DNA of 21,540 bases from contig BFEA01000636.1 of assembly GCA_003427395.1 (NCBI GenBank), forward strand, positions 514,921 to 536,460. Direction: 5' to 3'. Position 1 is the stretch's first letter; each line of letters opens with the position of its first letter. This document shows, piece after piece, positions 1 through 8,640 of the stretch. The stretch comes from Chara braunii (Eukaryota; Streptophyta; Charophyceae; Charales; Characeae). The notes below the pieces were generated by a model. The model was not told where the DNA came from, did not search any database, and worked only from the letters and a program-made list of their open reading frames with translations. Position numbers and translations under genes: made by a program.

Positions 1-153
1 TTTTTTTTTTTTTCCCAATTGCGTTCGATTTCGCCCATACCCCCCCATCCAAAAGTTGATCTTTTTCGTTTTTTTTTTTGTGTGGTGGGGTGGGGCCGGG
101 GATGCGACGCCGCGTGGCGTCTCTAGATTTCCGAAAGTGTCTCCCTCGCGGCT

Positions 154-163
154 GCCACGTGGC
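154..163. promoter_or_regulatory. G-box palindrome (CACGTG core)
   Basis: The perfect 10-bp palindrome GCCACGTGGC contains the CACGTG core bound by plant bZIP and bHLH factors. It lies in the GC-rich patch near the window start. With no confirmed transcription start or gene next to it, a regulatory role is only possible. A six-base core also occurs by chance in GC-rich DNA. Confidence 0.2.
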
Positions 164-428
164 TCCAAAGCCGCGCGTCCGCGCGGACGTGTCTGCGGGG
201 TCAGCGGACTGGCCGCGTCCGCCGATTCGGCCGCGGATGGCCGCCGCCGAGGGGGATTCATAGCTGCCCAGTTCATTACTCGCCTGGGGAACAGGGGTGG
301 GCCAATGTGCACCTCTTCAGATACTGCGCTCATCAGATTCCCTCTAGGACGTCGTCCGAAGACAATCAGGAAGGAGCCAGGGGGATAGTAGGTTCCAATT
401 GATAACTAGCTTATTGAACTTTTCTACA

Positions 429-506
429 TTCCATACAGCATATATTCATGCAAATGATTTTATTCAGGGGGATGGTAGGTTCCATACAGCACATATTCAA
501 GCAAAT
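429..506 (+). repeat. 27-bp imperfect direct repeat pair
   Basis: Positions 429-455 and 480-506 are near-identical copies of a sequence starting TTCCATACAGCA and ending GCAAAT, with two mismatches. They are separated by 24 bases that include one of the GTAGGTTCCA decamers. This is a small local duplication with no assigned function. Confidence 0.6.
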
Positions 507-949
507 AGTTTAGATGTTACAGACCGCTGACATCTTACAGAGCGCTATAGTTAGAACAGACTTTATTGGCTTTTTTCTGTTTCTGCTTTGCATCTGTTCC
601 AGAACTAATTGAAGGAGTAGGAGGGTCATTTGTATGGGTCTGTACATACCTGTTTTCACCGCCTGGCTGAGTTCTTAGAAATCAGACGGAATATATTACT
701 TTATTTATTTATCAAATCGGGTAGAGACCATGTTGTTGTAGGTTCCAACGAGAACACTAGTGCAGACAGTGATCTGCAGTCGCTGATGAGCGGAGATAGT
801 AGCGGTGATGAGAGGATAGATGACCGAGTCATCATATAACCTGTAGGGCAGCACTAAGTCAGCCCATTACCTACCTTTTGCTAGAGCCAGCGGAAAGGAG
901 GCTGCGGAGGCTCGCTGGGGAAAGGCTGTGTTTGCGCAGGGCTAGGCGA

Positions 950-1027
950 GCTACAGCAGCAGCTGACAGGGCCTTATCTATCGCAGCAGCAGCAGACGCA
1001 GGCAACTTCTCCATCAGCAGCAGCAGG
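950..1027 (+). repeat. CAG/GCA trinucleotide-rich stretch
   Basis: Interrupted CAG triplets occur in several short runs around 952-965, 983-996 and 1012-1026. They lie just upstream of the coiled-coil coding region of the degenerate gag of element A, so they may be the eroded Gln/Ala-rich N-terminus of that gag. The frame is broken, so this is inference. Confidence 0.5.
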
Positions 1028-1493
1028 TGCTAGTCAAGGTGCGTCTTCAAGAAGACCTGGAGATAAAACAGGCAGAAGATCCCCGTGTAAGGTAACAGGG
1101 CAACCTCAAGAATGCAAAGGAGAAAGAACAGAAAGCTAGAGAGAGCAAAGCCAGACTAGTGAGTACGGAAGCAAACAAAAGCGGGCTAGAGGGATTGGAT
1201 GTAAGCGACCTTGCAGGGCTAGAGGGATTGGATGCAAACGGACTTACAGATGGGGAGCAGGCCCTACGGGCATGCATGCAAGGCATGTATGAGTCTGTCT
1301 GTGGCAGAGGGCAAGATAGATGCCATCCTTTCCGGCCAGGACCTTATACTAGCTGCGCTCAAGCAACAGGGAAGACAAGTTCCCCTCTTCGATGACGCCA
1401 CCAGTAACCTGGCCCCTTAGGCATCCTGCTGTTATGTCACCACCGGGTCCAGGTCCACCATTGGTGCTACCCCCAATGTCAAGCTTCACTCCA

Positions 1494-1634
1494 ATGTAGG
1501 GTACAAGTCCAGCAGGCGGAACCATAGCACGTAGTAGCTTACAGGCTCAGGGGCAGCCTTCTTNATGTAGGGTACAAGTCCAGCAGGCGGAACCATAGCA
1601 CGTAGTAGCTTACAGGCTCAGGGGCAGCCTTCTT
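1494..1634 (+). repeat. Exact 70-bp tandem duplication split by one N
   Basis: 1494-1563 and 1565-1634 are identical over 70 bases and separated only by the undetermined base at 1564. The duplicated piece lies in the Pro/Ser-rich linker of the element A gag. Perfect identity inside otherwise heavily diverged DNA, together with an N at the joint, suggests an assembly overlap that was not merged rather than an old duplication. Confidence 0.9.
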
Positions 1635-2037
1635 CTTCACCCCACGTGGCTGCTTCTACAGGGCAGCCTCAGTCACAGGTTAGTGGGGGACAGTCCCAAT
1701 GGGTTCAGAGACTGCGTTAGCACAGCCTGAGCCATTTACCAGCAACAAGAAGGATGAGAACTACATCATGTGGTCGAGGACTGTACCGAAGAACAAAGTC
1801 ACGAGTCCAGGAAACGAAGTCATAGTGGTTGCATCCTATTTAAAAGGATCTCCAGCGAGATGATTACATGGAGTTGTACAGACCGAGAGGCACGGCTGGG
1901 ACAATTCCTGGGTAAAGGCCAGGGATCTGAACTCGTTTTCGATATCGGTTGAAGAGACGTGGCACGACTGTCAGGAGGCGCAGCGGGCCACTGATGCACT
2001 CAGGTACTTGAGACCCTAGAAAGTATAGGTTAGTGCA

Positions 2038-2399
2038 TAACTTAACCAATGTCATACAGAAAGTAGTTGCCGTCCCAGGGGTCAGGTACTACTTGCAGGT
2101 TCTCTTGACCACATGTCTGAGGTGTTACCTACAGATGTGATATACACCATCACGACATAACGTAACCAATGTCATAGGGAAACTAGTTGCCATCCCAGGG
2201 GTCACGTACGACTTGCATGTTTTCTTTACCACATGTCCGAGGTGTTACCTACAGATGTGAGGAACCTGTTAGTCAGTGAGGCTACACCATCACAACATAA
2301 CGTAACCAACGTCATAGGTACGACTTGCAGTTCTCGACTGCGTGTCCGAGATGTTACCTACAGATGTAAGGAACCTGTTGGTCAGTGAGGCTACCATAC
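2038..2399 (+). repeat. Three diverged tandem copies of a gag segment
   Basis: Three successive blocks, starting near 2038, 2159 and 2299, each carry AACNTAACCAAYGTCAT followed by a degenerate copy of a segment ending in GTTACCTACAGATGT. In the gag frame the segment corresponds to NLTNVI...VPGV...LPTDVRNLLVSEA. The third block is internally shortened. The blocks differ by substitutions and small indels, so unlike the other tandem duplications here they are old or were degraded separately. Only one copy is expected in a gag capsid. Confidence 0.7.
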
Positions 2400-2980
2400 A
2401 CCATCACGACTTATCTTCTATTAGCAACAGAGCCTTGGACTTAGAGGCTATGCTAGGAAACACCAGTCAGGGACCAGTAGATGGAAGGAGGAAGAAGGTC
2501 CCACAAGATTGGAAAAAGAAGGGAGGTAAAAGCTCCTTTGTGTAGATGATGACGGTAATCAGGAGTAGGTGGCAGACATGTCCGATTTTGTGGAGGATAC
2601 AGAGTAAGGAGCCGGCTACAAGACTTCTGAGGGAGGGTTCGCGGCTGCAGCAACCGGCAAAGCTAAGGCAGCTGACAGGCGGAGGGGTGGCCAGCAAAAG
2701 AGTCAGGGTAAGAACCCCAATGCACCAATTTGAGTCAAAGTGGGTCCAGAGGAAGATGCGTGGAGAGATTGGTACGTTCGGGGTACCTGCATTAGCTGTG
2801 GCCAGTATGGTCACGGTCGCGCCCGGTGCAAGAACAAAAAGGTCACCACGAAGGTGCCGCCCACAGTTGGGCAGGTTGCATTTCTGTCCCACGTGAGTAC
2901 TTCTGCGAGCAGCTCCCAGGGAAACACATCGGGCCAATACTTGGGCTGGAGTGGTAGTCCTCCCCTCGCCATTCCAATAG

Positions 2981-3490
2981 ATGGTTGAAGCTATTGGCTC
3001 TTTAGTCACCCCGCAGAAAGATCCAGACCAAATGATGCTCTGTTCGTTGGATGTGTCTGTAGCTTTAGAGGACCTAGGGAGAAATTGGTCTCAAAAAGAC
3101 CCTCGAGAGTCCCAGGTGGCAACGACAAAGGGTCGTAAGGGAGAACACTTCGGAGAAGATGTCAAACTGGGTGGCCGCAAGTGTGGGGCCTTCCCAGACA
3201 TTGGCCCTACTAAAAACTTCATCAGCCGCGCGTGTGTGGAGAGGTCGTGCTTAGAGGACCGAGTGCAGCAGCTTAGTAGAGTTGTAGGGTCTACCTTAGC
3301 CAGCAAGCAGCACATTGTCGAAAAGTATGTTAAGGATAGGATCTCGTTATGGAGGAGGGGAACTTAATCATAGGATCTCGTGTTAAGGATAGGATCTCGT
3401 TATGGAGGAGGGGAACTTAATCATAGGATCTCGTTACTAGTCAGCGATGACTTGCCCTTCGACATGTTATTAGGTACGTCACCGTGCATA
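2981..3490 (+). pseudogene. Element A aspartic protease remnant
   Basis: The segment around 3197-3235 reads PDIGPTKNFISRAC. It lines up with the retropepsin active-site region (usually L-D-S/T-G-A-T followed by NF-I/M-S), but the Ser/Thr and Ala of the catalytic DSGA are replaced. The catalytic Asp codon itself is at 3197-3199. Downstream, DDLPFDMLLGT-like coding (about 3449-3478) corresponds to the end of a retropepsin (family pattern L-P-F/Y-D-LILG). The intervening frame is disrupted by a 53-bp tandem duplication. Active protease is therefore very unlikely. Confidence 0.6.
3329..3434 (+). repeat. Exact 53-bp tandem duplication
   Basis: 3329-3381 and 3382-3434 are identical, head-to-tail copies of a 53-bp unit beginning GTTAAGGATAGG. 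The unit itself contains ATAGGATCTCGT twice. Fifty-three is not a multiple of three, so the extra copy shifts the protease reading frame. Identity of the two copies contrasts with the general decay of element A, implying a recent event or an assembly effect. Confidence 0.92.
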
Positions 3491-3814
3491 CTACCTCGAG
3501 GTTGCTGAGCCTCAAGCCAACTGTGGCCGGAAATTGCTGATGCATCAGTTGCCTAATGCGAGGACCGTTAGCCTAAGGAAGCATAGCGCTAGTAGGCTAG
3601 TGGACTCGTATGGCTGCATGTGTGCGCAGCCGTTTTACAACTATTACAAACAAAGTCGAGAGGAAGGTACGTATCAGGTCTTTGTCTCTGAGAAAGGGAA
3701 GGCTGTTAAAACACCCCCAGAGATGGAAGAAGTCGTTGCCAAATATCTGGACCCTTTTCAAGAGCCCACATGGGTACCAAAAAGGGAGGTTGTCCACCGC
3801 TGAGACCATTGCTG

Positions 3815-4005
3815 GATAGCTAATTCTATCTACCAAAAATAGGTCAAAGTTCCGTCAAACACAAGAAAACCTAAAATTAAATGTCTAGAATTAAAAAAGT
3901 CGCTATTAAGACTGAGAAAAAGACAAAAGAACAACGATGTTTAATACAGGTTTTTACTGAAATACGTTCTGATTCTATTAAGAAGATCACGAAGACAGGT
4001 ACTTG
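3815..4005. other. AT-rich segment interrupting element A pol
   Basis: Coding similarity stops after KREVVHR (about 3803) and resumes near 4027 with MAPPELDELPRQLKELTEKGWI. A standard Ty3/gypsy protein needs only about a dozen residues there. The roughly 190 bases between are strikingly A/T-rich, with runs such as AAAATTAAATG, unlike the flanks. This looks like an insertion or replacement. I found no terminal inverted repeats or target duplication, so the origin is unknown. Confidence 0.4.
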
Positions 4006-4026
4006 TCCAAGGGAAGGATCTATAGA

Positions 4027-5150
4027 TGGCCCCTCCAGAGTTGGATGAGCTCCCCCGCCAACTGAAAGAGCTGACGGAGAAGGGATGGATTGGGCCTACC
4101 ACATCTCCCTACGATGCACTAATCCTATTCGTCTCAAAAACAAGGCGGTCCTTGATATATTGATTACAGAGGCCCCAATGCCATCACAATTAAGAATGTC
4201 GACCCTCTACCCCACATCAACGAACCATTGGATAGAGTGCAAGGATGTAAGAAGTAAACTAAGATAGACTTGAAATCCAGCTACCATCATGTACCTTTCT
4301 GGGCAAGCTTGGCGCCCGCCACCTAGAGATATGTTGTTGGTCCCCCCAAGTGGCATAGAGCAGAGACTGCTGATATTCACAGGAGGAGAGGACCGGAGGG
4401 GAGGCACAGTGACTGGCCCATCGAAGAAGCTCGGTCCTGATGCTACCGGCTAACCCCTGGCCGATATCGCCCACCGGCTGTAGCAGGTATCGCATGAGCT
4501 GGTGGGTGCAGCTCCAGCATGTTCCCTCGTTGGAGGCTTGAGCACGGATGTGGCTGCTATGTGGTTCCCCATAATACTATGATGACAATAAGAGGTCTGA
4601 AAGGCCGTCCTGTCCAGTTTTGACAGGCAATTGAATTGGTTGGGATCAACACAAAACCATGTTTCATACAGCACGTTTTGTACGAGTTTGTGGTGATGCC
4701 TTTTGGTCTGTGCAATGTGTCGGGTAAATTCCAGCGGATTTTCCAGGATTACTTAGATAAGTTTACCATCGTGTACCTCAGATAACATACTTATCTTTAG
4801 TAAGACTGTTGAGGAGCACGCGCAGCACGTTGATATTGTGCTTGGTCTCCTTCGGCAGCACCGGTGTAAGAATTTGGTCACACCAGGATCATATATTTGG
4901 GTCATGAAATATCCGCGGACAAACTTAGGCCTGAAGATGCAAAGGTGGCTAGAATCAGGGACTGGCCACAGCCTGAGTCTTTGACAGAAGTGAGGTCCTT
5001 CTTGGCGATGGTGGGATATTATCGCCAGTTCCTGAACAACTACAGCAATATTGCAACCCCATCGACAGATCTCACACACCTTGACACCCCTTGGAAGTGG
5101 ACTGATGATTGCAAAAGAGCCTTCGAAACAGTTGAAGTACGCTCTGGCGC
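4027..5150 (+). pseudogene. Element A reverse transcriptase, broken
   Basis: The RT begins with the family hallmark APPELDELPRQLKELTEKGWI, followed by ILFVSKK, a stop, and IDYRGPNAITIKNVDPLPHI. The palm segment reads KIDLKSSYHHV, then is interrupted from about 4305 to 4640. It resumes with the HKTMF and YEFVVMPFGLCN blocks (4690-4720). At the catalytic site the usual YLDD reads YLR followed by a stop (near 4770-4782). The connection region, with ILYLGHEISAD-like and EVRSFLAMVGYYRQF (4990-5030) motifs, is well preserved. The missing Asp pair and several stops exclude activity. Confidence 0.8.
4305..4640. other. Unrelated ~340-bp insertion inside the element A RT
   Basis: RT similarity ends at KIDLKSSYHHVPF (about 4302) and resumes at DQHKTMFHTARF (about 4643). 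These two pieces are adjacent in family members, as element B shows at 17268-17340. The roughly 340 bases between have no RT coding in any frame that I can see. No clear terminal repeats or target duplication were found. A small MITE-like insert, a filler from repair, or an assembly chimera are all possible. Confidence 0.5.
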
Positions 5151-5550
5151 AAGTCCTTGAACTTCCTAATCCCGAGAAGTCGTCCATACGTACCACTGAC
5201 ACAAGCCAGTATGGCATTGGCACCGTTCTCCAGCAGCAAGAGGGAAAAAAGGCGATCGAGTATACAAGTAAGAAGATGCCCTCCTAAAAATTGACAAAGT
5301 CCACATATGCGCTCAAGCACTACGCCCTCTACAAGGCCTTAACGCATTGGAGGCACTATCTCTTGGGCAAATTCTTCATTGTGAGATTTGACCATCAGAC
5401 CCTCTAATGTATCAAGAGGGAGCCCACTCTGTCACATGCACTCAACAGGTGGATTAAAGTCATTGACAAATATGACTTCCGCCTTGAGCACTTGAAGGGA
5501 GAGTACAACAAGGTTGTAAGTGCTCTATCACATAGGGCAGATTACTGAGA
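5150..5550 (+). pseudogene. Element A RNase H remnant
   Basis: Recognisable RNase H blocks are DTSQYGIGTVLQQQEGKK (the first catalytic Asp is in DTS), KSTYALKHYALYKALTHWRHYLLG (the Glu expected after STY is replaced by Ala), FDHQTL, and EHLKGEYNKVVSALSHRADY, where the last catalytic Asp of ADALSR is Val-Ser. Stops fall after KKMPS (5285) and after HQTL (5405). Two of the four metal-binding positions are lost, so this is a dead RNase H. Confidence 0.75.
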
Positions 5551-5589
5551 CGAGCTGATCAGGAGTTCCGGTTTTTCTAACGATCTGAC

Positions 5590-6990
5590 TCAATCTATGG
5601 TGGATGCCTACAGGGAAGACACTCTAAAGACGGACATCATTCACAAACTCGAGGCCAAAGGCAAGGCAACTTCCAACGAGTTTGTGGTGGTGGACAGTTT
5701 GCTGTTCCTTAAAATGGTTGGATTAAAAGACTGCCAAGAAGAGAATCTTTGCGCGCAACAGGACAATTTAGCTATAAGAAGACTTCAGCAAACCTAATTC
5801 AGAGATTTTGGTGGCCCACTATACTAGAGGACACTAAGCACAAGAGGACACTAAGCACAATGTAGACACATCCCCGGGTTGTCAGCGCAACAAACCAAGG
5901 ACCCAAACACCTCTAGGGCTAATCAAGCCTGTGCCTATTCCCGCTGGTCCCGGACAGACTTCATAGACACCCTTGTCAACGGTGAGAGTGGAGAGAGGCC
6001 CATCTCCTTCATAGTGGATAGGTTATGTGCTATGCCAGAGACCGCTAAGACTGAGCATGTGATCAAACTCTTCATGGACAACTGCGTGCATGACGTTGGG
6101 TTGCCAAGGTCCATAGTAACAGACAAATATGTCCTTTGTACCAGTAAATTGTGGAAAAAGGAAGCCAAGCAGACGAGTTCCCAACTGCAGATGACTTCAA
6201 GAAATCATCCTGAAGCCACAACCGCCAAACCGAGCAGATGAACCGGGTGGTGCAGCACTCGCTCAAGCACTGAATCAAGCCGAGCCAGGATGACTGGGAT
6301 GAGAAATTCTCTCTCATCGCCAACCTTAACAATAACATTGTACACAGCACCACTGGTATGTCTCCCGACCAACTACATCTTGGTTGGAAGCCCAGGCCTG
6401 CTCTTAATTTCCTCCTACCTGAAAACCAGCCAACAGCAGCACCTGAAAGCTGTCCAGTATGACAAGATTCTGCAGAAGGCTGTTGAGTAGATTCAGAAAT
6501 CTCAAGATGCAATGATTCCATCTGAGACCAGGTGTAGAAGGCCATCTAATTTTCAGATTGGGGAGAGTGTCTGACTACAGTCATCAGACCTGGGACAGTA
6601 AGGCATCTCTAGGAGGTTGATGCCGCAGTAGTTTGAGCCTTGGGAAGTCTTAGATATAGTTGGGAATGATCCTGATGGTCCCTCTTACGTTATTTGTATC
6701 CCTGGGCACCTACGCACCTGTCCCATATTCCATGCCTCTAAACTTGCAGCATTCGCTGAGACAAATCAGTTTCCTTTGTGACGGTCGATGCTAACCCTAA
6801 CCATGGATGAACACATGGACATCGACGAAATCGTTGCACATAAAGACATGCCCGTTCTGAAGCCTGTTGGACGAGGAAGACTGCCAAAACCTATAACAGG
6901 TAAGATTCAGTCACGGCACGAGTTCACAAATAGCAGGTTGGCCAACCACAGAAACACAATCTTCCATGCATTGTTATTCCAACCCTGAAA
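5590..6990 (+). pseudogene. Element A integrase and C-terminal tail, broken
   Basis: The core is recognisable at 5955-6220: TDFIDTLVN (first Asp), PISFIVDRLCAMPE, HVIKLFMDNCVHDVGLPRSI, VTDK (second Asp) and QMTSRNHPEA. The expected Glu region (NGQAE-like) is frameshifted, since AEQMNRVVQHSLKH-like coding continues in another frame at 6230-6270. The N-terminal HHCC finger is not clearly readable. The C-terminal module reads WEVLDIVGNDPDGPSY and FHASKLAAF (6635-6760), matching the GPY/F region. MDIDEIVAHKDMP and GRGRLPKP (6816-6897) resemble the linker before a chromodomain, but no chromodomain follows. Confidence 0.7.
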
Positions 6991-7248
6991 AAAGAGGGCA
7001 AAAATACAACAGTCACTGCTTCCCACCAGATGGGTTCTTCTTCTTCTTCTTCTTCTTCTCTCTCTCTCTCTCTCTCTGCCAAAACCTATAACAGGTAAGA
7101 TTCAGTCACGGCACGAGTTCACAAATAGCAGGTTGGCCAACCACAGAAACGCAATCTTCCATGCATTGTTATTCCAACCCTGAAAAAAGAGGGCAAAAAT
7201 ACAACAGTCACTGCTTCCCACCAGAAGGGTTCTTCTTCTTCTTCTTCT

Positions 7249-7292
<44 letters not shown>
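6881..7292 (+). repeat. ~195-bp tandem duplication ending in TTC/TC microsatellites
   Basis: The unit at 6881-7075 starts CTGCCAAAACCTATAACAGG and ends in a (TTC)n(TC)n tract. It is repeated at 7076-7292 with two substitutions (A/G near 6957/7152 and T/A near 7031/7226) and a longer TC tract. The first copy begins in the GRGRLPKP coding of the element A tail, so the duplication post-dates that element. Slippage between the microsatellites or unequal exchange would explain it, and so would mis-assembly at simple repeats. Confidence 0.9.
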
Positions 7293-7294
<2 letters not shown>

Positions 7295-7346
7295 CGTGTG
7301 TGTGATAGAGCATGCATTTGTACCTTTCCCCTCCCCTTCCCATTTC

Positions 7347-7352
<6 letters not shown>

Positions 7353-7408
<56 letters not shown>
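7353..7408 (+). repeat. (TC)n microsatellite
   Basis: An uninterrupted TC dinucleotide run of about 28 units follows a C/T-rich stretch containing CCCCTCCCCTTCCC. A second run lies just upstream (about 7252-7291) at the end of the tandem duplication. Length is probably unreliable in a short-read assembly. Confidence 0.95.
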
Positions 7409-7410
<2 letters not shown>

Positions 7411-7458
7411 GCACACACACAAAGAAAACACTTCATTTTCCCTCTCCCCCCCCCACAG

Positions 7459-7749
7459 GCAGCAATCTTCCAACGGCTTTCTCACCATAGGCCATCCATC
7501 AGGGCCCTCGAAACCCTCCTCCCACTGGCTACCAGTGCATACCCCCTGGTTCTATCCAAGGCTCTTTACACCATTTCCAAGTTTACGGCTACGATTCCCA
7601 TGCCTGGCTTACCTTTTCACACCCTTTTTAACATGATGCGATTCAACCTTTGCCTGGTGTTGTGTGTGGGTTGCATCGAATCCAATGATCTGCTGCCTTT
7701 AGCCCAGCAACATCATAGAAGCACCCCTCATCCTTTCTCTTTCACATAA
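7459..7749 (+). CDS. Possible host exon after a strong 3' splice acceptor
   Basis: A long pyrimidine tract ends in CCCCACAG at 7451-7458, a good spliceosomal acceptor. The frame that starts there is open for 96 codons to a TAA at 7747-7749. It begins AAIFQRLSHHRPSIRALETL and continues with a mixed, non-repetitive composition that looks more like protein than microsatellite translation. No homologue is recognised, and the true exon may end earlier at an unrecognised donor. The acceptor-like tract may simply be the tail of the TC microsatellite. Confidence 0.25.
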   Translation, partial: AAIFQRLSHHRPSIRALETLLPLATSAYPLVLSKALYTISKFTATIPMPGLPFHTLFNMMRFNLCLVLCVGCIESNDLLPLAQQHHRSTPHPFSFT

Positions 7750-7875
7750 ATTGAATTCCCCCAGTAGTACCTGGACCCCAAACTAGGATAGACACATTTG
7801 GCTGCTTTTAAAAGCTCAGATCTCAAGAATTAAATGGTTGTTATCTGCAAACCTTTAGACCCTCCCTCCTTCGTC

Positions 7876-8232
7876 TCAACCATTCCCCTCCCACCGAAAG
7901 GGATCCCTACTGTCCTCGAAAGGGCCCTTATCCTTACTACCATGGAAGGGACTCCTAGCACCCCTTCCTCCGACGGTGAGTTCTATGTCATCCGTTCCCC
8001 CCAGATCAAAGTCAAAATGTGAACCAAGAATTGAACTAGAATACAGGTCCTTTCCAAGCAACGAGTTGGACCTGTGGCTTTTCTCATCTTCTACAGCTCC
8101 AGGCTGAAAGCTCTTAGAGAAAATCCATTGCTGGGGAGGGTTCTTTAGACGCCGGCGATATTGCACGATTCCGAAGGAAACAGCCCATATCAATAGCAGA
8201 GCTCCCAGCATCAAGAAAAACACTCGCACATA
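7876..8232 (-). CDS. Probable terminal exon of a membrane protein
   Basis: On the reverse strand a pyrimidine-rich tract ending TTTTTCTGTTCGCAG (8233-8247) forms a near-ideal 3' splice site. The exon opens in phase 0 with TAT GTG CGA and stays open for 118 codons to a stop at 7876-7878. It starts with a hydrophobic segment (FFLMLGALLLIWAVSFGIV, about residues 5-23) followed by basic YRRRLK, as in a C-terminal transmembrane helix with a positive cytosolic flank. A hydrophilic tail of about 90 residues with Ser/Asp/Gly-rich parts follows. I do not recognise the family. Upstream exons would lie beyond 8247, where the assembly is unreliable. Confidence 0.45.
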   Translation of the reverse strand, partial: YVRVFFLMLGALLLIWAVSFGIVQYRRRLKNPPQQWIFSKSFQPGAVEDEKSHRSNSLLGKDLYSSSILGSHFDFDLGGTDDIELTVGGRGARSPFHGSKDKGPFEDSRDPFRWEGNG

Positions 8233-8360
8233 CTGCGAACAGAAAAATAAAAAAGAAACGGCAATAGAATCAACATTTGAACCATATTATTGCCAACATT
8301 TCAAACATACTGGGCGCACAAAGCAGAAGCACAGAGCTGATAACTGGTTCCAAGTTCAAA

Positions 8361-8640
8361 TCAAGAAGGCGGCGGAGGAGGAGGAGGAGGCGGCGAGGAG
8401 GAGGAGGAACAGGAGGATGAGGAGGAGGAGGAGAAGAAGAAGAAGAAGAAGAAGAAGAAGAGGGAGGAGGAGGACGAGGAAGAGGAAGCAGGAGGAAGAG
8501 GAAGAGGGAGGAGGAGGAAGAGGAGGAAGAGGAGGAAGAGGACGAACAGGAAGAGGGAGAAAGAGGGAGGAAGAGGAAGATGGAGGAAGAGGAGGAAGAA
8601 GAGGGAGGAAGAGGTGGAAGAAGAGGAAGGGCCTTTTCAG
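8361..8640 (+). repeat. GAG/GAA purine microsatellite
   Basis: Almost pure purine on the + strand, built from GGA, GAG and AAG triplets, with a clean (AAG)n run near 8434-8460. Long translations in several frames here (poly-Arg/Glu on +, poly-Ser/Leu/Pro on -) are composition artefacts, not genes. Confidence 0.95.

Larger units (their letters stand above)
1..1090. other. 5' region without a supported gene
   Basis: I see no convincing gene here. The stretch opens with poly-T (1-13) and has a second T run near 69-79. A GC-rich patch (about 95-255) contains perfect short palindromes, including GTCCGCGCGGAC near 177-188. Further on the DNA is AT-richer, and the decamer GTAGGTTCCA recurs at 388-397, 475-484 and 738-747. 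A short open stretch ending at 839 encodes an acidic Ser/Asp-rich tail, but nothing identifies it. The region may hold the eroded 5' end of the retroelement that follows, but no LTR or primer-binding site could be recognised. Confidence 0.5.
1099..2905 (+). pseudogene. gag: Element A gag (capsid/nucleocapsid), broken
   Basis: Reading starts around 1099 with a Lys/Glu-rich coiled coil (NLKNAKEKEQKARESKARL). It passes through a duplicated GLEGLD motif (1186-1240), then needs a frame change near 1290 to continue as KIDAILSGQDLILAALKQQ. A Pro/Ser/Gln-rich linker follows (about 1425-1720). The capsid-like part begins with DENYIMW (1757-1777) and reaches SNRALDLEAMLGNTSQ near 2470. The nucleocapsid knuckle is CISCGQYGHGRARC at 2788-2829, a canonical CX2CX4HX4C, preceded by a Trp/Arg-rich segment. 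Several stops and at least four frame changes prevent a full-length product. In the family, Gag assembles the cytoplasmic virus-like particle and the knuckle binds RNA. Confidence 0.75.
1090..6990 (+). mobile_element. Element A: degenerate Ty3/gypsy retrotransposon
   Basis: Remnants of every Ty3/gypsy domain appear in + strand order: gag coiled coil and capsid, CCHC knuckle, aspartic protease, RT, RNase H, integrase, and a GPY/F-like tail followed by a DID-EIVAH / GRGR-PKP linker. The PR-RT-RH-INT order is diagnostic of Metaviridae rather than Ty1/copia. Stops and frameshifts are so frequent that no domain is intact. I could not find LTRs or a tRNA primer-binding site, so both limits are approximate and follow the coding similarity. 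It is much more decayed than the element at 11847-21231. Confidence 0.85.

Noticed and set aside
1-840. Search for a 5' LTR or PBS of element A
   Set aside because: No TGGTATCAGAGC-like site and no sequence matching the region after 6990 was found by eye. The recurring GTAGGTTCCA decamers are too short to define an LTR.
2467-3009. A 180-codon reverse-strand open frame opposite the element A gag
   Set aside because: Antisense to the CCHC knuckle and Trp/Arg-rich gag coding, with no recognisable domain.
7230-7420. Open frames coding for Ser-Leu or Arg-Glu dipeptide repeats
   Set aside because: Pure consequence of the (TC)n/(GA)n microsatellites, present on both strands and in several frames.
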